Positions 18,759-28,459 of a DNA stretch of 64,000 bases are shown here, piece after piece. The stretch lies in the NCBI RefSeq assembly GCF_900105475.1, contig NZ_LT629777.1, forward strand, positions 62,001 through 126,000, read 5' to 3'. This DNA is from Pseudomonas asplenii (GTDB taxonomy: Bacteria > Pseudomonadota > Gammaproteobacteria > Pseudomonadales > Pseudomonadaceae). Under the pieces are notes generated by a model. The model saw only the letters and a program-made list of their open reading frames with translations, was not told the DNA's origin and ran no database searches. How positions within the stretch are numbered: the stretch's first letter is position 1; every line of letters begins with the position of its first letter. A program made the translations under genes and the position numbers.

Positions 18759-19877
18759 ATGACTAAGCAGATTTCCAAACTGTTCGCCGCTATGGTTCTG
18801 GCCGGTATTGCCAGCCATTCTTTCGCTGCAGACACCATCAAGATCGGCATCGCCGGCCCCAAGACCGGCCCGGTGACCCAGTACGGTGACATGCAGTTCA
18901 CTGGCGCGAAACAGGCCATCAAGGACATCAACGCCAAGGGCGGCGTCGATGGCAAGAAACTCGAAGCCGTTGAATACGACGATGCCTGCGATCCGAAACA
19001 AGCCGTGGCCGTAGCCAACAAGGTAGTCAACGACGGCGTCAAGTTCGTCATCGGCCACCTCTGCTCCAGCTCCACCCAGCCAGCTTCGGACATCTACGAA
19101 GACGAAGGCGTGATCATGATCACCCCGGCTGCCACCAGCCCGGAAATCACCGCCCGTGGCTACAAGCTGGTGTTCCGCACCATCGGCCTGGACAGCGCCC
19201 AGGGCCCTGCCGCCGGTAACTACATCGCCGACCACGTGAAACCGAAAGTGGTTGCCGTACTGCACGACAAGCAGCAATACGGTGAAGGCATCGCTACCGC
19301 GGTCAAGCAGACCCTGGAGAAGAAAGGCGTGAAAGTCGCCGTCTTCGAAGGCCTGAACGCTGGTGACAAGGACTTCTCCTCGATCATCCAGAAACTCAAG
19401 CAGAACAACGTCGACTTCGTCTACTACGGCGGCTACCACCCGGAGCTGGGCCTGATCCTGCGCCAGTCCAAGGAAAAAGGCCTGAACGCCAAGTTCATGG
19501 GTCCGGAAGGCGTCGGCAACGACTCGATTTCGCAGATCGCCCAGGACGCTTCCGAAGGCCTGCTGGTCACCCTGCCGAAGTCGTTCGATGCCGAGCCTGA
19601 AAACAAGGCCATCGTCGACGCCATCAAGGCTGACGGCAAGGATCCAAGCGGTCCGTTCGTGTTCCCGGCCTACTCGGCTGTCGAGCTGATCGCCGACGGC
19701 ATCAAGAACGCCAAGAGCGAAGACACCGCCAAGGTGGCAGCGGCCATCCACGCCGGTACCTTCAAGACTCCGACTGGCGATCTGTCCTTCGACGAGAAGG
19801 GCGACCTGAAGAACTTCAAGTTCGTGGTCTACGAATGGCACTTCGGCAAGCCGAAGACCGAAGTATCCCCTCAGTAA
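18759..19877 (+). CDS. braC: branched-chain amino acid-binding periplasmic protein BraC
   Basis: The protein has 372 residues with a Sec signal peptide (MTKQISKLFAAMVLAGIASHSFA, cut before ADTIKIG). The mature part is a periplasmic-binding type I fold: IGIAGPKTGPVTQYGDMQF at the start, IGHLCSSSTQPASDIY and YYGGYHPELGLILRQ. It binds Leu/Ile/Val/Ala in the periplasm and delivers them to BraDEFG. GGAG lies ahead of the ATG. A terminator hairpin follows the gene, so braC is probably made in excess over the membrane components. Confidence 0.95.
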   Translation: MTKQISKLFAAMVLAGIASHSFAADTIKIGIAGPKTGPVTQYGDMQFTGAKQAIKDINAKGGVDGKKLEAVEYDDACDPKQAVAVANKVVNDGVKFVIGHLCSSSTQPASDIYEDEGVIMITPAATSPEITARGYKLVFRTIGLDSAQGPAAGNYIADHVKPKVVAVLHDKQQYGEGIATAVKQTLEKKGVKVAVFEGLNAGDKDFSSIIQKLKQNNVDFVYYGGYHPELGLILRQSKEKGLNAKFMGPEGVGNDSISQIAQDASEGLLVTLPKSFDAEPENKAIVDAIKADGKDPSGPFVFPAYSAVELIADGIKNAKSEDTAKVAAAIHAGTFKTPTGDLSFDEKGDLKNFKFVVYEWHFGKPKTEVSPQ

Positions 19878-19897
19878 GTCGGACCTGACCGGTCAAC

Positions 19898-19930
19898 AAG
19901 CCCACTGTTTACACAGTGGGCTTTGTTTTA
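19898..19930 (+). terminator. intra-operon terminator/attenuator between braC and braD
   Basis: There is a perfect 11-bp stem (AAGCCCACTGT / ACAGTGGGCTT) with a TTAC loop, followed by TTTGTTTTA. It probably limits readthrough into braDEFG and sets the ratio of binding protein to permease. Confidence 0.85.
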
Positions 19931-20105
19931 CGAGGTTTATGGGCCTGACACCCGCGATCCGGGAGCTGGCTCACCTGAAAATCTTAAAACCGTCACCAGC
20001 GGTTCGCTGGCAAACGCTCGTACCAACGTGGCGAAAGACCACGCCCAACGAGCCGGAACATGACTCCACCAGTGAAATGCGTATCGGGTTTTTAGGAGCG
20101 CTGTA

Positions 20106-21029
20106 ATGCCTGAGATCTATCACTTCTTCCAACAGCTGGTTAATGGCCTGACCATTGGCAGCACCTATGCCTTGATAGCCATTGGCTACACAATGGTTTA
20201 CGGCATCATTGGAATGATCAACTTCGCCCATGGCGAGGTCTACATGATTGGTTCCTACGTGGCCTTCATCGTCCTTGCCGGGCTGGCCATGCTGGGTATC
20301 CACTCCCTGCCGCTGTTGATGACCGCCGCGTTCATCGCGACGATCGTCGTGACAAGTGCCTATGGTTACAGTATCGAGCGCGTTGCCTACCGCCCATTGC
20401 GCGGCAGCAACCGTCTGATCCCGCTGATTTCCGCCATCGGCATGTCGATTTTCCTGCAGAACACCGTACTGCTGTCCCAGGACTCCAAGGACAAGTCCAT
20501 TCCCAACCTGATCCCGGGGAGCTTTTCCTTCGGTCCGGGGGGCGCAGAAGAAGTCATGATTTCCTACATGCAGATCCTGGTTTTCGTGATCACTCTGATC
20601 GCCATGACCGGGCTGACCCTGTTCATCTCCCGTTCACGCCTGGGCCGCGCCTGCCGCGCCTGCGCCGAAGACATCAAGATGGCCAACCTGCTGGGGATCA
20701 ACACCAACAACATCATCGCCCTGACCTTCGTCATCGGTGCCGCTCTCGCGGCGGTGGCGGCCGTGCTGCTGAGCATGCAATACGGCGTGATCAACCCCAA
20801 CGCCGGGTTCCTGGTGGGCCTGAAGGCCTTTACCGCGGCAGTCCTGGGTGGCATCGGCAGCATTCCGGGCGCCATGCTCGGCGGGCTGGTGCTGGGGGTG
20901 TCCGAAGCCTTTGGTGCCGACGTGTTCGGCGACCAGTACAAGGATGTGGTGGCGTTCGGTCTTCTGGTTCTGGTGTTGTTGTTCCGTCCGACCGGCATCC
21001 TCGGCCGTCCGGAGGTTGAGAAAGTATGA
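20106..21029 (+). CDS. braD: branched-chain amino acid ABC permease BraD (LivH)
   Basis: The protein has 307 residues with about eight hydrophobic segments. [39 protein letters not shown] at the N-terminus is the LivH signature, and [20 protein letters not shown] near 250 is the second conserved block. It pairs with BraE to form the inner-membrane channel. AGGAG precedes the ATG. It overlaps braE by four bases. Confidence 0.95.
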   Translation: MPEIYHFFQQLVNGLTIGSTYALIAIGYTMVYGIIGMINFAHGEVYMIGSYVAFIVLAGLAMLGIHSLPLLMTAAFIATIVVTSAYGYSIERVAYRPLRGSNRLIPLISAIGMSIFLQNTVLLSQDSKDKSIPNLIPGSFSFGPGGAEEVMISYMQILVFVITLIAMTGLTLFISRSRLGRACRACAEDIKMANLLGINTNNIIALTFVIGAALAAVAAVLLSMQYGVINPNAGFLVGLKAFTAAVLGGIGSIPGAMLGGLVLGVSEAFGADVFGDQYKDVVAFGLLVLVLLFRPTGILGRPEVEKV

Positions 21030-22279
21030 ACAGATATCTCAAACAGGCGCTGTTCAGCGCCCTGCTGGTCTGGGCCGTGGCCTTTCCGGTGCTCGGCCTG
21101 AAGCTGAGCATCGTCGGGATCAACCTCGAAGTACAGGGTACCGGTCCGGTGACCCTGACCGTCATCGCCCTGTCCTCGGTGCTGATGTTTCTGCGCGTGC
21201 TGTTCAGCCAGCAGGTCAGCGCGATGTTCAAGACCTCCCGTGGCCCGCTGGTTTCGCCCAAGGTCGGTCAGTTCCTGACCCTGCCACGGACCCAGCGCTG
21301 GATCATCATCGGCCTGATCGTGGCCGCGCTGATCTGGCCGTTCTTCGGCTCGCGCGGCGCGGTCGACATCGCCACCCTGATCCTGATCTACGTGCTGCTG
21401 GGCCTGGGCCTGAACATCGTGGTGGGCCTGGCTGGCCTGCTCGACCTGGGCTACGTCGGCTTCTATGCCGTGGGTGCCTACACCTACGCGCTGCTCTCGC
21501 ATTACCTGGGCTGGAGCTTCTGGATCTGCCTGCCACTGGCGGGTATGGCGGCGGCAACGTTCGGCTTCCTGCTGGGCTTCCCGGTATTGCGCCTGCGTGG
21601 TGACTACCTGGCGATCGTGACCCTGGGTTTCGGGGAAATCATCCGCCTGTTCCTGCGTAACCTGACCGACATCACCGGCGGCCCCAACGGCATCAGCAAC
21701 ATTCCCAAGCCAACCTTCTTTGGGCTGTCGTTCGACCGCAGTGCCGCCGAGGGCATGCAGACCTTCCACGAGTACTTCGGGATCGCCTACAACCCGGTGA
21801 GCAAAGTGGTGTTCCTGTACCTGGTGGCGCTGTTGCTGGCACTGGCCGCCCTGTTCGTGATCAACCGCCTGCTGCGCATGCCGATCGGCCGTGCGTGGGA
21901 AGCTCTGCGCGAAGACGAGATCGCCTGCCGCGCCCTGGGCCTCAACCCGACCATCATCAAGCTGTCCGCGTTCACCCTGGGGGCTGCGTTCGCCGGTTTC
22001 GCCGGCAGCTTCTTCGCCGCTCGCCAAGGCCTGGTGACACCGGAGTCGTTCACCTTCATCGAGTCGGCAATCATTCTCGCCATCGTCGTGCTCGGCGGCA
22101 TGGGTTCGCAACTGGGCGTGATCCTCGCGGCCATCGTGATGATCCTGTTGCCGGAACTGATGCGTGAATTCAGCGACTACCGCATGTTGATGTTCGGCGC
22201 CATGATGGTGCTGATGATGATCTGGCGTCCTCAGGGCCTGCTGCCAATGCAACGTCCACACATGGAGCTGCGCAAATGA
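21026..22279 (+). CDS. braE: branched-chain amino acid ABC permease BraE (LivM)
   Basis: The protein has 417 residues with an N-terminal extension typical of Pseudomonas BraE. The LivM core has [32 protein letters not shown] (about 130-160), [21 protein letters not shown] (about 190-210) and the EAA-like [19 protein letters not shown]. It partners BraD. ATGA overlaps join it to braD and braF, so the four genes are translationally coupled. Confidence 0.95.
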   Translation: MNRYLKQALFSALLVWAVAFPVLGLKLSIVGINLEVQGTGPVTLTVIALSSVLMFLRVLFSQQVSAMFKTSRGPLVSPKVGQFLTLPRTQRWIIIGLIVAALIWPFFGSRGAVDIATLILIYVLLGLGLNIVVGLAGLLDLGYVGFYAVGAYTYALLSHYLGWSFWICLPLAGMAAATFGFLLGFPVLRLRGDYLAIVTLGFGEIIRLFLRNLTDITGGPNGISNIPKPTFFGLSFDRSAAEGMQTFHEYFGIAYNPVSKVVFLYLVALLLALAALFVINRLLRMPIGRAWEALREDEIACRALGLNPTIIKLSAFTLGAAFAGFAGSFFAARQGLVTPESFTFIESAIILAIVVLGGMGSQLGVILAAIVMILLPELMREFSDYRMLMFGAMMVLMMIWRPQGLLPMQRPHMELRK

Positions 22280-23043
22280 GCCGCGAGATCCTTAAAGTCG
22301 AAAACTTGAGCATGCGCTTCGGCGGCCTGCTGGCGGTCAACGGCGTGGCCCTGACCGTGAAAGAAAAACAGGTCGTGGCGCTGATCGGCCCCAACGGTGC
22401 CGGCAAGACCACGGTGTTCAACTGCCTGACCGGTTTCTACAAGCCGAGCGCCGGCAGCATCATCCTCGACGGTCAGCCGATCCAGGGCCTGGCCGGCCAC
22501 GAGATCGCCCGCAAGGGCGTGGTGCGGACCTTTCAGAACGTGCGTCTGTTCAAGGAAATGACCGCGGTGGAGAACCTGCTGATCGCCCAGCATCGCCACC
22601 TGAACACCAACTTCCTCGCCGGGCTGTTCAAGACCCCCTCGTTCCGCAAGAGCGAGAAGGAAGCCATGGAGTACGCCGCGTATTGGCTGGACAAGGTCAA
22701 CCTGACCGAGTTCGCCAACCGCCCGGCCGGCACCCTGGCCTACGGTCAGCAACGTCGCCTGGAAATCGCCCGCTGCATGATGACCCGCCCGCGGATCCTC
22801 ATGCTCGACGAACCGGCAGCCGGCCTGAACCCCAAGGAAACCGACGACCTCAAGGCGCTGATCAGCGTGCTGCGCGAGGAGCATGACGTCACGGTGCTGC
22901 TGATCGAGCACGACATGAAGCTGGTCATGAGCATTTCCGACCATATCGTCGTGATCAACCAGGGCACGCCGCTGGCCGATGGCACGCCACAACAGATCCG
23001 CGACAATCCCGATGTGATCAAAGCCTACCTGGGGGAAGCGTAA
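22276..23043 (+). CDS. braF: branched-chain amino acid ABC ATPase BraF (LivG)
   Basis: The protein has 255 residues. Walker A is GPNGAGKTT (about 37-45), the Q-loop lies around FQNVRLF, the signature is [13 protein letters not shown], Walker B is [13 protein letters not shown] and the switch His is in [11 protein letters not shown]. It is one of the two ATPases that power BraDE import from the cytoplasmic face. It overlaps braE by four bases; braG begins one base after its TAA. Confidence 0.95.
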   Translation: MSREILKVENLSMRFGGLLAVNGVALTVKEKQVVALIGPNGAGKTTVFNCLTGFYKPSAGSIILDGQPIQGLAGHEIARKGVVRTFQNVRLFKEMTAVENLLIAQHRHLNTNFLAGLFKTPSFRKSEKEAMEYAAYWLDKVNLTEFANRPAGTLAYGQQRRLEIARCMMTRPRILMLDEPAAGLNPKETDDLKALISVLREEHDVTVLLIEHDMKLVMSISDHIVVINQGTPLADGTPQQIRDNPDVIKAYLGEA

Positions 23044-23745
23044 ATGCTGCAGTTCGAAAACGTTTCCACCTTCTACGGCAAGATCCAGGCCCTGCATAGC
23101 GTCAACGTCGAGGTTCGCCAAGGCGAGATCGTCACCCTGATCGGCGCCAACGGCGCGGGCAAGTCGACCCTGTTGATGACCCTCTGCGGTTCGCCACAGG
23201 CTCACAGTGGCAGTATTCGCTACATGGGTGAAGAGCTGGTGGGGCAGGAATCCTCGCAGATCATGCGCAAGAGCATCGCGGTGGTGCCGGAAGGCCGCCG
23301 GGTGTTCTCACGCCTGACCGTCGAAGAAAACCTCGCCATGGGCGGTTTTTTCACCGACAAGGGCGATTACCAGGAGCAGATGGACAAGGTCCTGGAACTG
23401 TTTCCCCGGCTCAAGGAGCGCTTCAGCCAGCGCGGCGGCACCATGTCCGGTGGCGAGCAGCAGATGCTCGCGATCGGCCGGGCGCTGATGAGCAAGCCCA
23501 AGCTGCTGCTGCTCGACGAGCCGTCGCTGGGCCTGGCACCGATCATCATCCAGCAGATCTTCGATATCATCGAACAACTGCGCAAGGACGGTGTGACGGT
23601 GTTCCTGGTGGAGCAGAACGCCAACCAGGCGCTGAAGATCGCCGACCGTGCCTATGTGCTGGAAAACGGCCGGGTGGTGATGCAAGGCAGCGGCCATGAC
23701 CTGCTGACCGACCCGAAGGTCCGCGAGGCGTACCTGGGCGGTTGA
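23044..23745 (+). CDS. braG: branched-chain amino acid ABC ATPase BraG (LivF)
   Basis: The protein has 233 residues. Walker A is GANGAGKST (about 34-42), the signature is TMSGGEQQMLAIGRAL, Walker B is LLLLDEPSLGLAP and the switch region is FLVEQNANQALKIADRAYVLENG. It is the last gene of the bra operon and is followed by a strong terminator. Confidence 0.95.
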   Translation: MLQFENVSTFYGKIQALHSVNVEVRQGEIVTLIGANGAGKSTLLMTLCGSPQAHSGSIRYMGEELVGQESSQIMRKSIAVVPEGRRVFSRLTVEENLAMGGFFTDKGDYQEQMDKVLELFPRLKERFSQRGGTMSGGEQQMLAIGRALMSKPKLLLLDEPSLGLAPIIIQQIFDIIEQLRKDGVTVFLVEQNANQALKIADRAYVLENGRVVMQGSGHDLLTDPKVREAYLGG

Positions 23746-23777
23746 TTCAAGCGCTGCGCAACGACAACGCCTCGACT

Positions 23778-23806
23778 GAAAAGCCCCGATTCATCGGGGC
23801 TTTTCT
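23778..23806 (+). terminator. terminator of the bra operon
   Basis: There is a 13-bp perfect stem (GAAAAGCCCCGAT / ATCGGGGCTTTTC) with a 2-base loop and flanking A/T runs, so it is probably active in both directions. Confidence 0.9.
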
Positions 23807-23814
23807 TTGCCCCT

Positions 23815-23837
23815 GAACAATGTGTCTGTACCCTCGT
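23815..23837 (+). promoter_or_regulatory. possible ECF-sigma-type promoter of the bufferin operon
   Basis: GAAC (AAC at 23816-23818) and CGT (23835-23837) are separated by 16 bases, the spacing of RpoE-like ECF promoters. It lies about 60 bases upstream of the DUF2282 gene. Such operons are often controlled by ECF sigma factors. The match is short and could be chance. Confidence 0.3.
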
Positions 23838-23893
23838 TTCGAATAATCGATTATTTTGGCCGCACCCAGCCTGGCCATCACCGGAGATCGACC

Positions 23894-24199
23894 ATGAGCA
23901 ACACTACCCGCCGCACGCTGTCCGCCGCCTCTCTCGCCCTGACCCTCGGTTCCGCCCTGAACATCGCCGCCGTGCCGATGACCGCCCAGGCCGCCGACAC
24001 CGAGAAATGCTTCGGCGTCGCCGCCAAGGGCCAGAACGATTGCGCCGCCGGTGCCGGCACCAGCTGCGCCGGCAGCTCGACCAAGGACAACCAGGGCAGC
24101 GCCTGGAAACTCGTGCCCAAGGGCACCTGCGAGAAAACCGCCAGCAGCACCTCGCCAACCGGCTTCGGTCAGTTGCAGGCTTTCGACGAAAAAGGCTGA
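23894..24199 (+). CDS. bufA1: bufferin-type precursor peptide (DUF2282)
   Basis: The protein has 101 residues from the ATG with GGAG ahead. The frame is open from 23807, but only this start gives a normal signal peptide (residues 1-33, ending AQA before ADTEKC). The mature part has four Cys at 39, 50, 58 and 79 in the DUF2282 pattern [15 protein letters not shown]...GTSCAG...KGTCEK. In the described bufferins an MNIO enzyme converts Cys into thiooxazole, and the exported peptide binds copper. It is the first gene of a three-gene operon with the MNIO enzyme and its partner. Modification here is inferred from the family and context. Confidence 0.88.
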   Translation: MSNTTRRTLSAASLALTLGSALNIAAVPMTAQAADTEKCFGVAAKGQNDCAAGAGTSCAGSSTKDNQGSAWKLVPKGTCEKTASSTSPTGFGQLQAFDEKG

Positions 24200-24225
24200 T
24201 CGCCAGTCCCGTTCGAGAACCGAAG

Positions 24226-25119
24226 ATGTCGCCGTCAGCGCAATCCGAGCCGGCTGTTTGTGCTCGCGCCAACGCCCCAGGCCTGCTCCCACCCCGTGCA
24301 GGCCTGGGGCTCAAGGCCGAGCACTTCCAGATAATCGTGGAAAGCCGTCCCGACCTCGGTTTCTTCGAGGTGCATGCCGAGAACTACATGGTTGCCGGCG
24401 GCCCGTTCCATCACTACCTGGGACGGATTCGCGAAGACTATCCGCTGTCGCTGCATGGCGTCGGACTGTCCATCGGCAGTGAAGGCCCACTGGATCGAGA
24501 GCATCTCCAGCGCTTGGCCGCGCTGATCGAGCGTTACCAGCCACAGTCTTTTTCCGAACACCTGGCCTGGTCGAGCCACGGCCCGGTGTTTCTCAACGAC
24601 CTGCTGCCGCTGGCCTATGACCCGGCCACCCTGCAACGGGTCTGCGAACATGTCGACCAGGTGCAAAACACACTGAAGCGCCCGATGCTGCTGGAGAACC
24701 CGGCGACCTACCTGCAGTTCCAGCGTTCGACCCTGGACGAGACGGACTTCATCAGCGAAGTCGTCCACCGTACGGGCTGCGGCCTGCTGCTGGACGTAAA
24801 CAACGTGCATGTCTCCTGCATCAACCATCAGCGCGATGCCCTGGCCTATATCGAAGGCCTGCCGCTGCACGCGGTCAGCGAGATTCACCTGGCAGGTTTT
24901 GCCGAAGACCGTGACAACTTAGGCGACCGGCTGCTGATCGACGATCACGGCGCGCCCATCGACGCGGATGTCTGGGCGCTGTACCAGCAGGTCCTGACCC
25001 GGACCGGAGCGCAACCCACACTGATCGAACGCGACAACCACCTTCCCGCCTTCAGCGAACTGCTCGCCGAAGCCGCACAGGCCCAGGCCTTGCTCGATCT
25101 TGCCGAGGCCCGCCGATGA
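24226..25119 (+). CDS. bufB: MNIO (DUF692) multinuclear iron oxidase, BufB-type
   Basis: The protein has 297 residues from the ATG at 24226 ([19 protein letters not shown]); the open frame continues upstream inside the precursor gene but in another reading frame. It has a TIM-barrel fold with probable iron ligands in [35 protein letters not shown] and EIHLAGF. The family oxidises Cys residues of precursor peptides. It is 26 bases after the precursor gene and overlaps bufC by four bases (ATGA). Confidence 0.9.
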   Translation: MSPSAQSEPAVCARANAPGLLPPRAGLGLKAEHFQIIVESRPDLGFFEVHAENYMVAGGPFHHYLGRIREDYPLSLHGVGLSIGSEGPLDREHLQRLAALIERYQPQSFSEHLAWSSHGPVFLNDLLPLAYDPATLQRVCEHVDQVQNTLKRPMLLENPATYLQFQRSTLDETDFISEVVHRTGCGLLLDVNNVHVSCINHQRDALAYIEGLPLHAVSEIHLAGFAEDRDNLGDRLLIDDHGAPIDADVWALYQQVLTRTGAQPTLIERDNHLPAFSELLAEAAQAQALLDLAEARR

Positions 25120-25877
25120 GCGACCAGGACACCTTCGGCGCGGCGCTGCTCGACCCGCAACAGCCCTGCCCGCCGGGTCTGTACAGCACCAACGGAGCCG
25201 ACCCGGCCAGCCGTTTCGCGGTGTATCGCAACAACGTCCAGAGTTCGCTGATCAATGCCCTGGCCGACAGCTATCCGGTGGTCCAGGCACTGGTCGGGGA
25301 AGAGTTCTTTCGGGCCATGGCCGCCGTGCATGTCCGCCAGAGCCCACCCGGCAGCCCGGTCCTCAACGCCTACGGGCAGGACTTCGACGCGTTCATCCGC
25401 ACCTTCGCCCCCGCCGCCAGCGTGCCCTACCTGGCCGATGTTGCCCGCCTGGAACGCTTGCGGATCAATGCCTGTCACGCCGCCGATGCAACGCCCCTGA
25501 GCCCGGAACAGATCGGCCGGCACCTGGCGGATCCCGAGTCCCTGGGCAGCCTGCGGGTCGGCTTGCAGCCCAGCGTCGCGGTACTGGAATCACCCTACGC
25601 GATGCTGTCGATCTGGCTGGCCCACCAGGGCGTCGGCCAACTGGAGCTGATCGACCCGAACTGCGCAGAAGCGGCCCTGATCCTGCGCTGTCAGTGGCAG
25701 GTCGAAGTGTTCAGGATCGATCATGCCAGCCAGGTATTCATCCGGCTTCTGCTGGATGGCCAGCGGCTGGAAACAGCCCTGGACAGTGCCCATGCGGCCA
25801 GTTGCACATTCGATCCGGCACAGACGCTGGGCCTGCTGATTCGCCACGGCGCCATCACCCGCATGCAGGCCGCGTGA
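25116..25877 (+). CDS. bufC: DUF2063 protein, BufC-type precursor-recognition partner
   Basis: The protein has 253 residues. The N-terminal DUF2063 domain has [34 protein letters not shown] (about 33-66) and [16 protein letters not shown] (about 105-120). The family partners the MNIO enzyme and helps bind the precursor. It is the last gene of the operon. A DoxX-type membrane gene, found after these genes in some organisms, is absent; the next gene is a convergent LysR regulator. Confidence 0.88.
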   Translation: MSDQDTFGAALLDPQQPCPPGLYSTNGADPASRFAVYRNNVQSSLINALADSYPVVQALVGEEFFRAMAAVHVRQSPPGSPVLNAYGQDFDAFIRTFAPAASVPYLADVARLERLRINACHAADATPLSPEQIGRHLADPESLGSLRVGLQPSVAVLESPYAMLSIWLAHQGVGQLELIDPNCAEAALILRCQWQVEVFRIDHASQVFIRLLLDGQRLETALDSAHAASCTFDPAQTLGLLIRHGAITRMQAA

Positions 25878-26792
25878 CTAAAGCTTGAGCCGCTCCAGCG
25901 CCTCGCTGCTGCGCTTGAACCAACCGACCAGATAATCGGCCAGCACCTGGGTGCGTCGGGGCAGCCCGCCCTGGTACGGATGCACCAGGTAGGCCGGCAT
26001 ATCGCGGGTGCGATAATCACGCAGCAACCAGCGCAAACGCCCATCAGCCAGCTCTGCGGCCAGGGCATAGGACGGCAAGCGGGCGATACCGGCACCGGCC
26101 AGCGCGGCTTTTTTCAGCAGGCTGTAGTGATTGCTGGCAAAGGGGCCGCCGACCCGCACCCGCACCAATTCATGCTGGCGATGGTATTGCCACTCCTCGC
26201 GACCGCTGTAGTGACTGTTGAGCAGGCAGCGGTGCTGGGCCAGTTCCTGGGGTGTCCGGGGCTCGCCGTAACGCTCGAGGTAGGCCGGACTGGCGCAGGT
26301 CATTTCGTTCATTACCAGCAGCGGGCGGGCCACCAGCCGTTCATCGTTGCCGACCTCGGTGCGAATCGCCAGGTCGAAACCTTCGCGCAGCAGATCGCGG
26401 AAATTGTTGCTCAGGTCCAGCTCGATCTGCACATCGGGATAATCCCGAGAGAACTCCAGCAGCAGGCCATCGAAGAAGGTTTCACCCAACGACACCGGCA
26501 CCGTCATCCGTACCGGGCCGGCGATATCGTCCTTGAGCCGGGCCAGGGCCTGACGCGCCCGCTCCACCTGCACCACCAACGCCTGGGCCTGTGGCAACAG
26601 GGCCGCACCGGCGGCGGTGAGACTCAGGCGTCGAGTGGTACGGTGCAGCAACACCACCGCGAACTGTGCCTCCAGATGGCTGATGCGCTTGGACAACTGG
26701 CCCTTGCTGCAACCCAGTTGCTGGGCAGCCAGGGTGAAGCTGCCCGCATCGACCAGCACGGCAAAGGCGGCCAGATCATCCATTTCACTCAC
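25878..26792 (-). CDS. LysR-family transcriptional regulator
   Basis: The protein has 304 residues. The winged helix is at about 5-62 (FTLAAQQLGCSKGQLSKRISHLEAQF) and the CrgA-type effector domain at about 90-295 (DGLLLEFSRDYPDVQIELDLSN, LNSHYSGREEWQY). It is divergent from the short-chain dehydrogenase gene at 26899, with a 106-base gap, the usual arrangement for a regulator and its target. The stop lies immediately after bufC on the other strand. Confidence 0.87.
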   Translation of the reverse strand: MSEMDDLAAFAVLVDAGSFTLAAQQLGCSKGQLSKRISHLEAQFAVVLLHRTTRRLSLTAAGAALLPQAQALVVQVERARQALARLKDDIAGPVRMTVPVSLGETFFDGLLLEFSRDYPDVQIELDLSNNFRDLLREGFDLAIRTEVGNDERLVARPLLVMNEMTCASPAYLERYGEPRTPQELAQHRCLLNSHYSGREEWQYHRQHELVRVRVGGPFASNHYSLLKKAALAGAGIARLPSYALAAELADGRLRWLLRDYRTRDMPAYLVHPYQGGLPRRTQVLADYLVGWFKRSSEALERLKL

Positions 26793-26898
26793 GGCATTGT
26801 TTCCAAAAGAAAACCAAAGGTTGCCTATTAGCAGGCTTATTCAGGGAAAAATCCAGCCTAGACTGACGACTCAATCCCCCTACAGGAGCAAGCGCAGG

Positions 26899-27498
26899 AT
26901 GAAAATTCTCTTGATTGGCGCCAACGGCACCATCGGTTCGGCCATCGACAAGGAACTGGCCCCGCGACATGAAATCGTCAAGATCGGCCGCACCCGTGGC
27001 GACCTGCACGTGGATATCAGCGACAGCGCGTCGATTCGCAAGCTGTTCGAACAGACCGGCCAGTTCGATGCCCTGATCTGCGCTGCCGGCAACGTCAAGT
27101 TCGCTGCACTGGGTGAACTGAGCGAAGAGGATTTCGCCGTGGGCCTGCAGGACAAGCTGATGGGCCAGGTCAACCTGGTACGGATCGGCAGCGAGTACGC
27201 CAACGATAGCGCCTCGTTCACGTTGACCACCGGCATCCTCAGCCATGACCCGATCCGTTTCGGCGCCTCGGCCAGCCTGGTCAACGGTGCCATCGACAGC
27301 TTTGTCAAAGCCGCAGCCATCGAACTGCCGAGGGGCCTGCGGATCAACTCGGTGAGCCCGACCGTGCTGGTCGAGGCGATGGACAAGTACGCGCCGTACT
27401 TCCGTGGTTTCAAGCCCGTGCCGGCGGTGGACGTGGCCCTGGCCTACGCCAAAAGCGTGGAAGGCCTGCAGACCGGCCAGACCTATCGCGTCGGCTGA
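26899..27498 (+). CDS. short-chain dehydrogenase/reductase
   Basis: The protein has 199 residues. The Rossmann start is ILLIGANGTIGSAI (about 3-16), with CAAGNVKFA near 68. The usual YxxxK catalytic pair is not obvious: around the expected place there is RFGASASLVNGAIDSFVKAAAIELPRGLRINSVSP, where the Tyr seems replaced. This resembles the YbjS/atypical SDR group. GGAG-like AGGAGC lies 14 bases ahead. It is divergent from a LysR regulator that may control it. The substrate is unknown. Confidence 0.82.
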   Translation: MKILLIGANGTIGSAIDKELAPRHEIVKIGRTRGDLHVDISDSASIRKLFEQTGQFDALICAAGNVKFAALGELSEEDFAVGLQDKLMGQVNLVRIGSEYANDSASFTLTTGILSHDPIRFGASASLVNGAIDSFVKAAAIELPRGLRINSVSPTVLVEAMDKYAPYFRGFKPVPAVDVALAYAKSVEGLQTGQTYRVG

Positions 27499-27539
27499 GC
27501 CCACTGGGTGGATGGGGTTGCCTGGTGCACCGCGTTGGC

Positions 27540-27625
27540 CGGTCTTGGGCTGCTGCGCAGTCCAGCGCGGGCAAGCCCGCTCGCCAGGATGGGCATGGCC
27601 TGGCAGTCGAGTCGATAGCGGGCTT
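27540..27625. repeat. degenerate REP-like stretch
   Basis: GCGGGCAAGCCCGCTCGCC and a more diverged inverse, GATAGCGGGCTTGTGATGC, lie between the SDR and lipoprotein genes. The core resembles P. fluorescens REP elements, but much of it is eroded. Confidence 0.45.
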
Positions 27626-27675
27626 GTGATGCGGGGCCAGGCTGGGTAACGTGGCGGCACTTGCCAGGAGACCCG

Positions 27676-28350
27676 ATGATGCGTGCCGCCCGTTCCTTGA
27701 TGATTTTCGCCCTGCCCCTGTTCGCCGCCGGTTGCCAGATGCTCGCCCCCTCCGGTCCGCATCCCACGGCCGGGCTGAACCGCATGCAGGGCGAACTGAG
27801 CAGCGTCGATGGCAAGCTGCTGTTCCAGCCCTGCCAGGAACAGCGCCGCTTCGTCGTCAACGACAGCGGTAACACCAGCATCGCCCAGGAAGCCGCCAGC
27901 TTCGCCGGCAAGCCCGGCAAATTGTTCGTCGACCTGCGCGGCAGCTTTTCCTCGAGCAAGGCCGATGGCTCCGATGGCCAACTGAACCTGCAACAACTCT
28001 ATCGCCTGGAACGTGATACCGGCGGCTGCAGCGACCCCGATTTCCGCCGCCAGACCGTCATCGCCAGCGGCCACACGCCGGACTGGTCGTTCAAGGCCAC
28101 CGGCAACGGCATGGTGCTCGAACGCGACAAACAGCCGCCACTGGTCCTGCCCTACCTGGAAGAACAACTGGGTGATGGGCGCTTCAGCCTCAGCACCGAA
28201 GCCAACAACCAGCACATCGAACTGTGGGTGGCTCCCCAGCGCTGTATCGACAGCACCACCGGCAGCCTGCGCAACCTGAGCGCGGAACTGCGGGTCAACG
28301 GCCAGGTGCAGCGCGGTTGCGCCACGTTCGGCGGCGCGCGCAACGACTGA
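27676..28350 (+). CDS. putative lipoprotein (COG3650-like)
   Basis: The protein has 224 residues from an ATG preceded by CAGGAG; the Met directly after it is an alternative. The signal peptide ends in a lipobox, LFAAGC, so the protein should be lipid-anchored. The mature domain starts near GLNRMQGELSSVDGKLLFQPCQEQRRF and has further Cys in GGCSDPDF, PQRCIDS and QRGCATF. It resembles the family named COG3650. The role is unknown, probably envelope-related. Confidence 0.72.
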   Translation: MMRAARSLMIFALPLFAAGCQMLAPSGPHPTAGLNRMQGELSSVDGKLLFQPCQEQRRFVVNDSGNTSIAQEAASFAGKPGKLFVDLRGSFSSSKADGSDGQLNLQQLYRLERDTGGCSDPDFRRQTVIASGHTPDWSFKATGNGMVLERDKQPPLVLPYLEEQLGDGRFSLSTEANNQHIELWVAPQRCIDSTTGSLRNLSAELRVNGQVQRGCATFGGARND

Positions 28351-28459
28351 TTCGGACCAGCAGTCATTCAAGCCTCACGGAAAACCGTCGTTGGGGCTTA
28401 TAATCTCCGGTTTGTTGTAAAGCCGGCGCGCCCGCGTGGCCCGCATACTGGACCCTGTC

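Noticed and set aside
20564..22261. 565-codon open frame on the minus strand, His/Gln-rich
   Set aside because: It is antisense to braD and braE; its amino acid composition is a GC-skew artefact.
23807..23893. upstream extension of the DUF2282 gene to 23807
   Set aside because: It would put 29 residues before the signal peptide and overlaps the bra terminator; the ATG at 23894 has a proper ribosome site.
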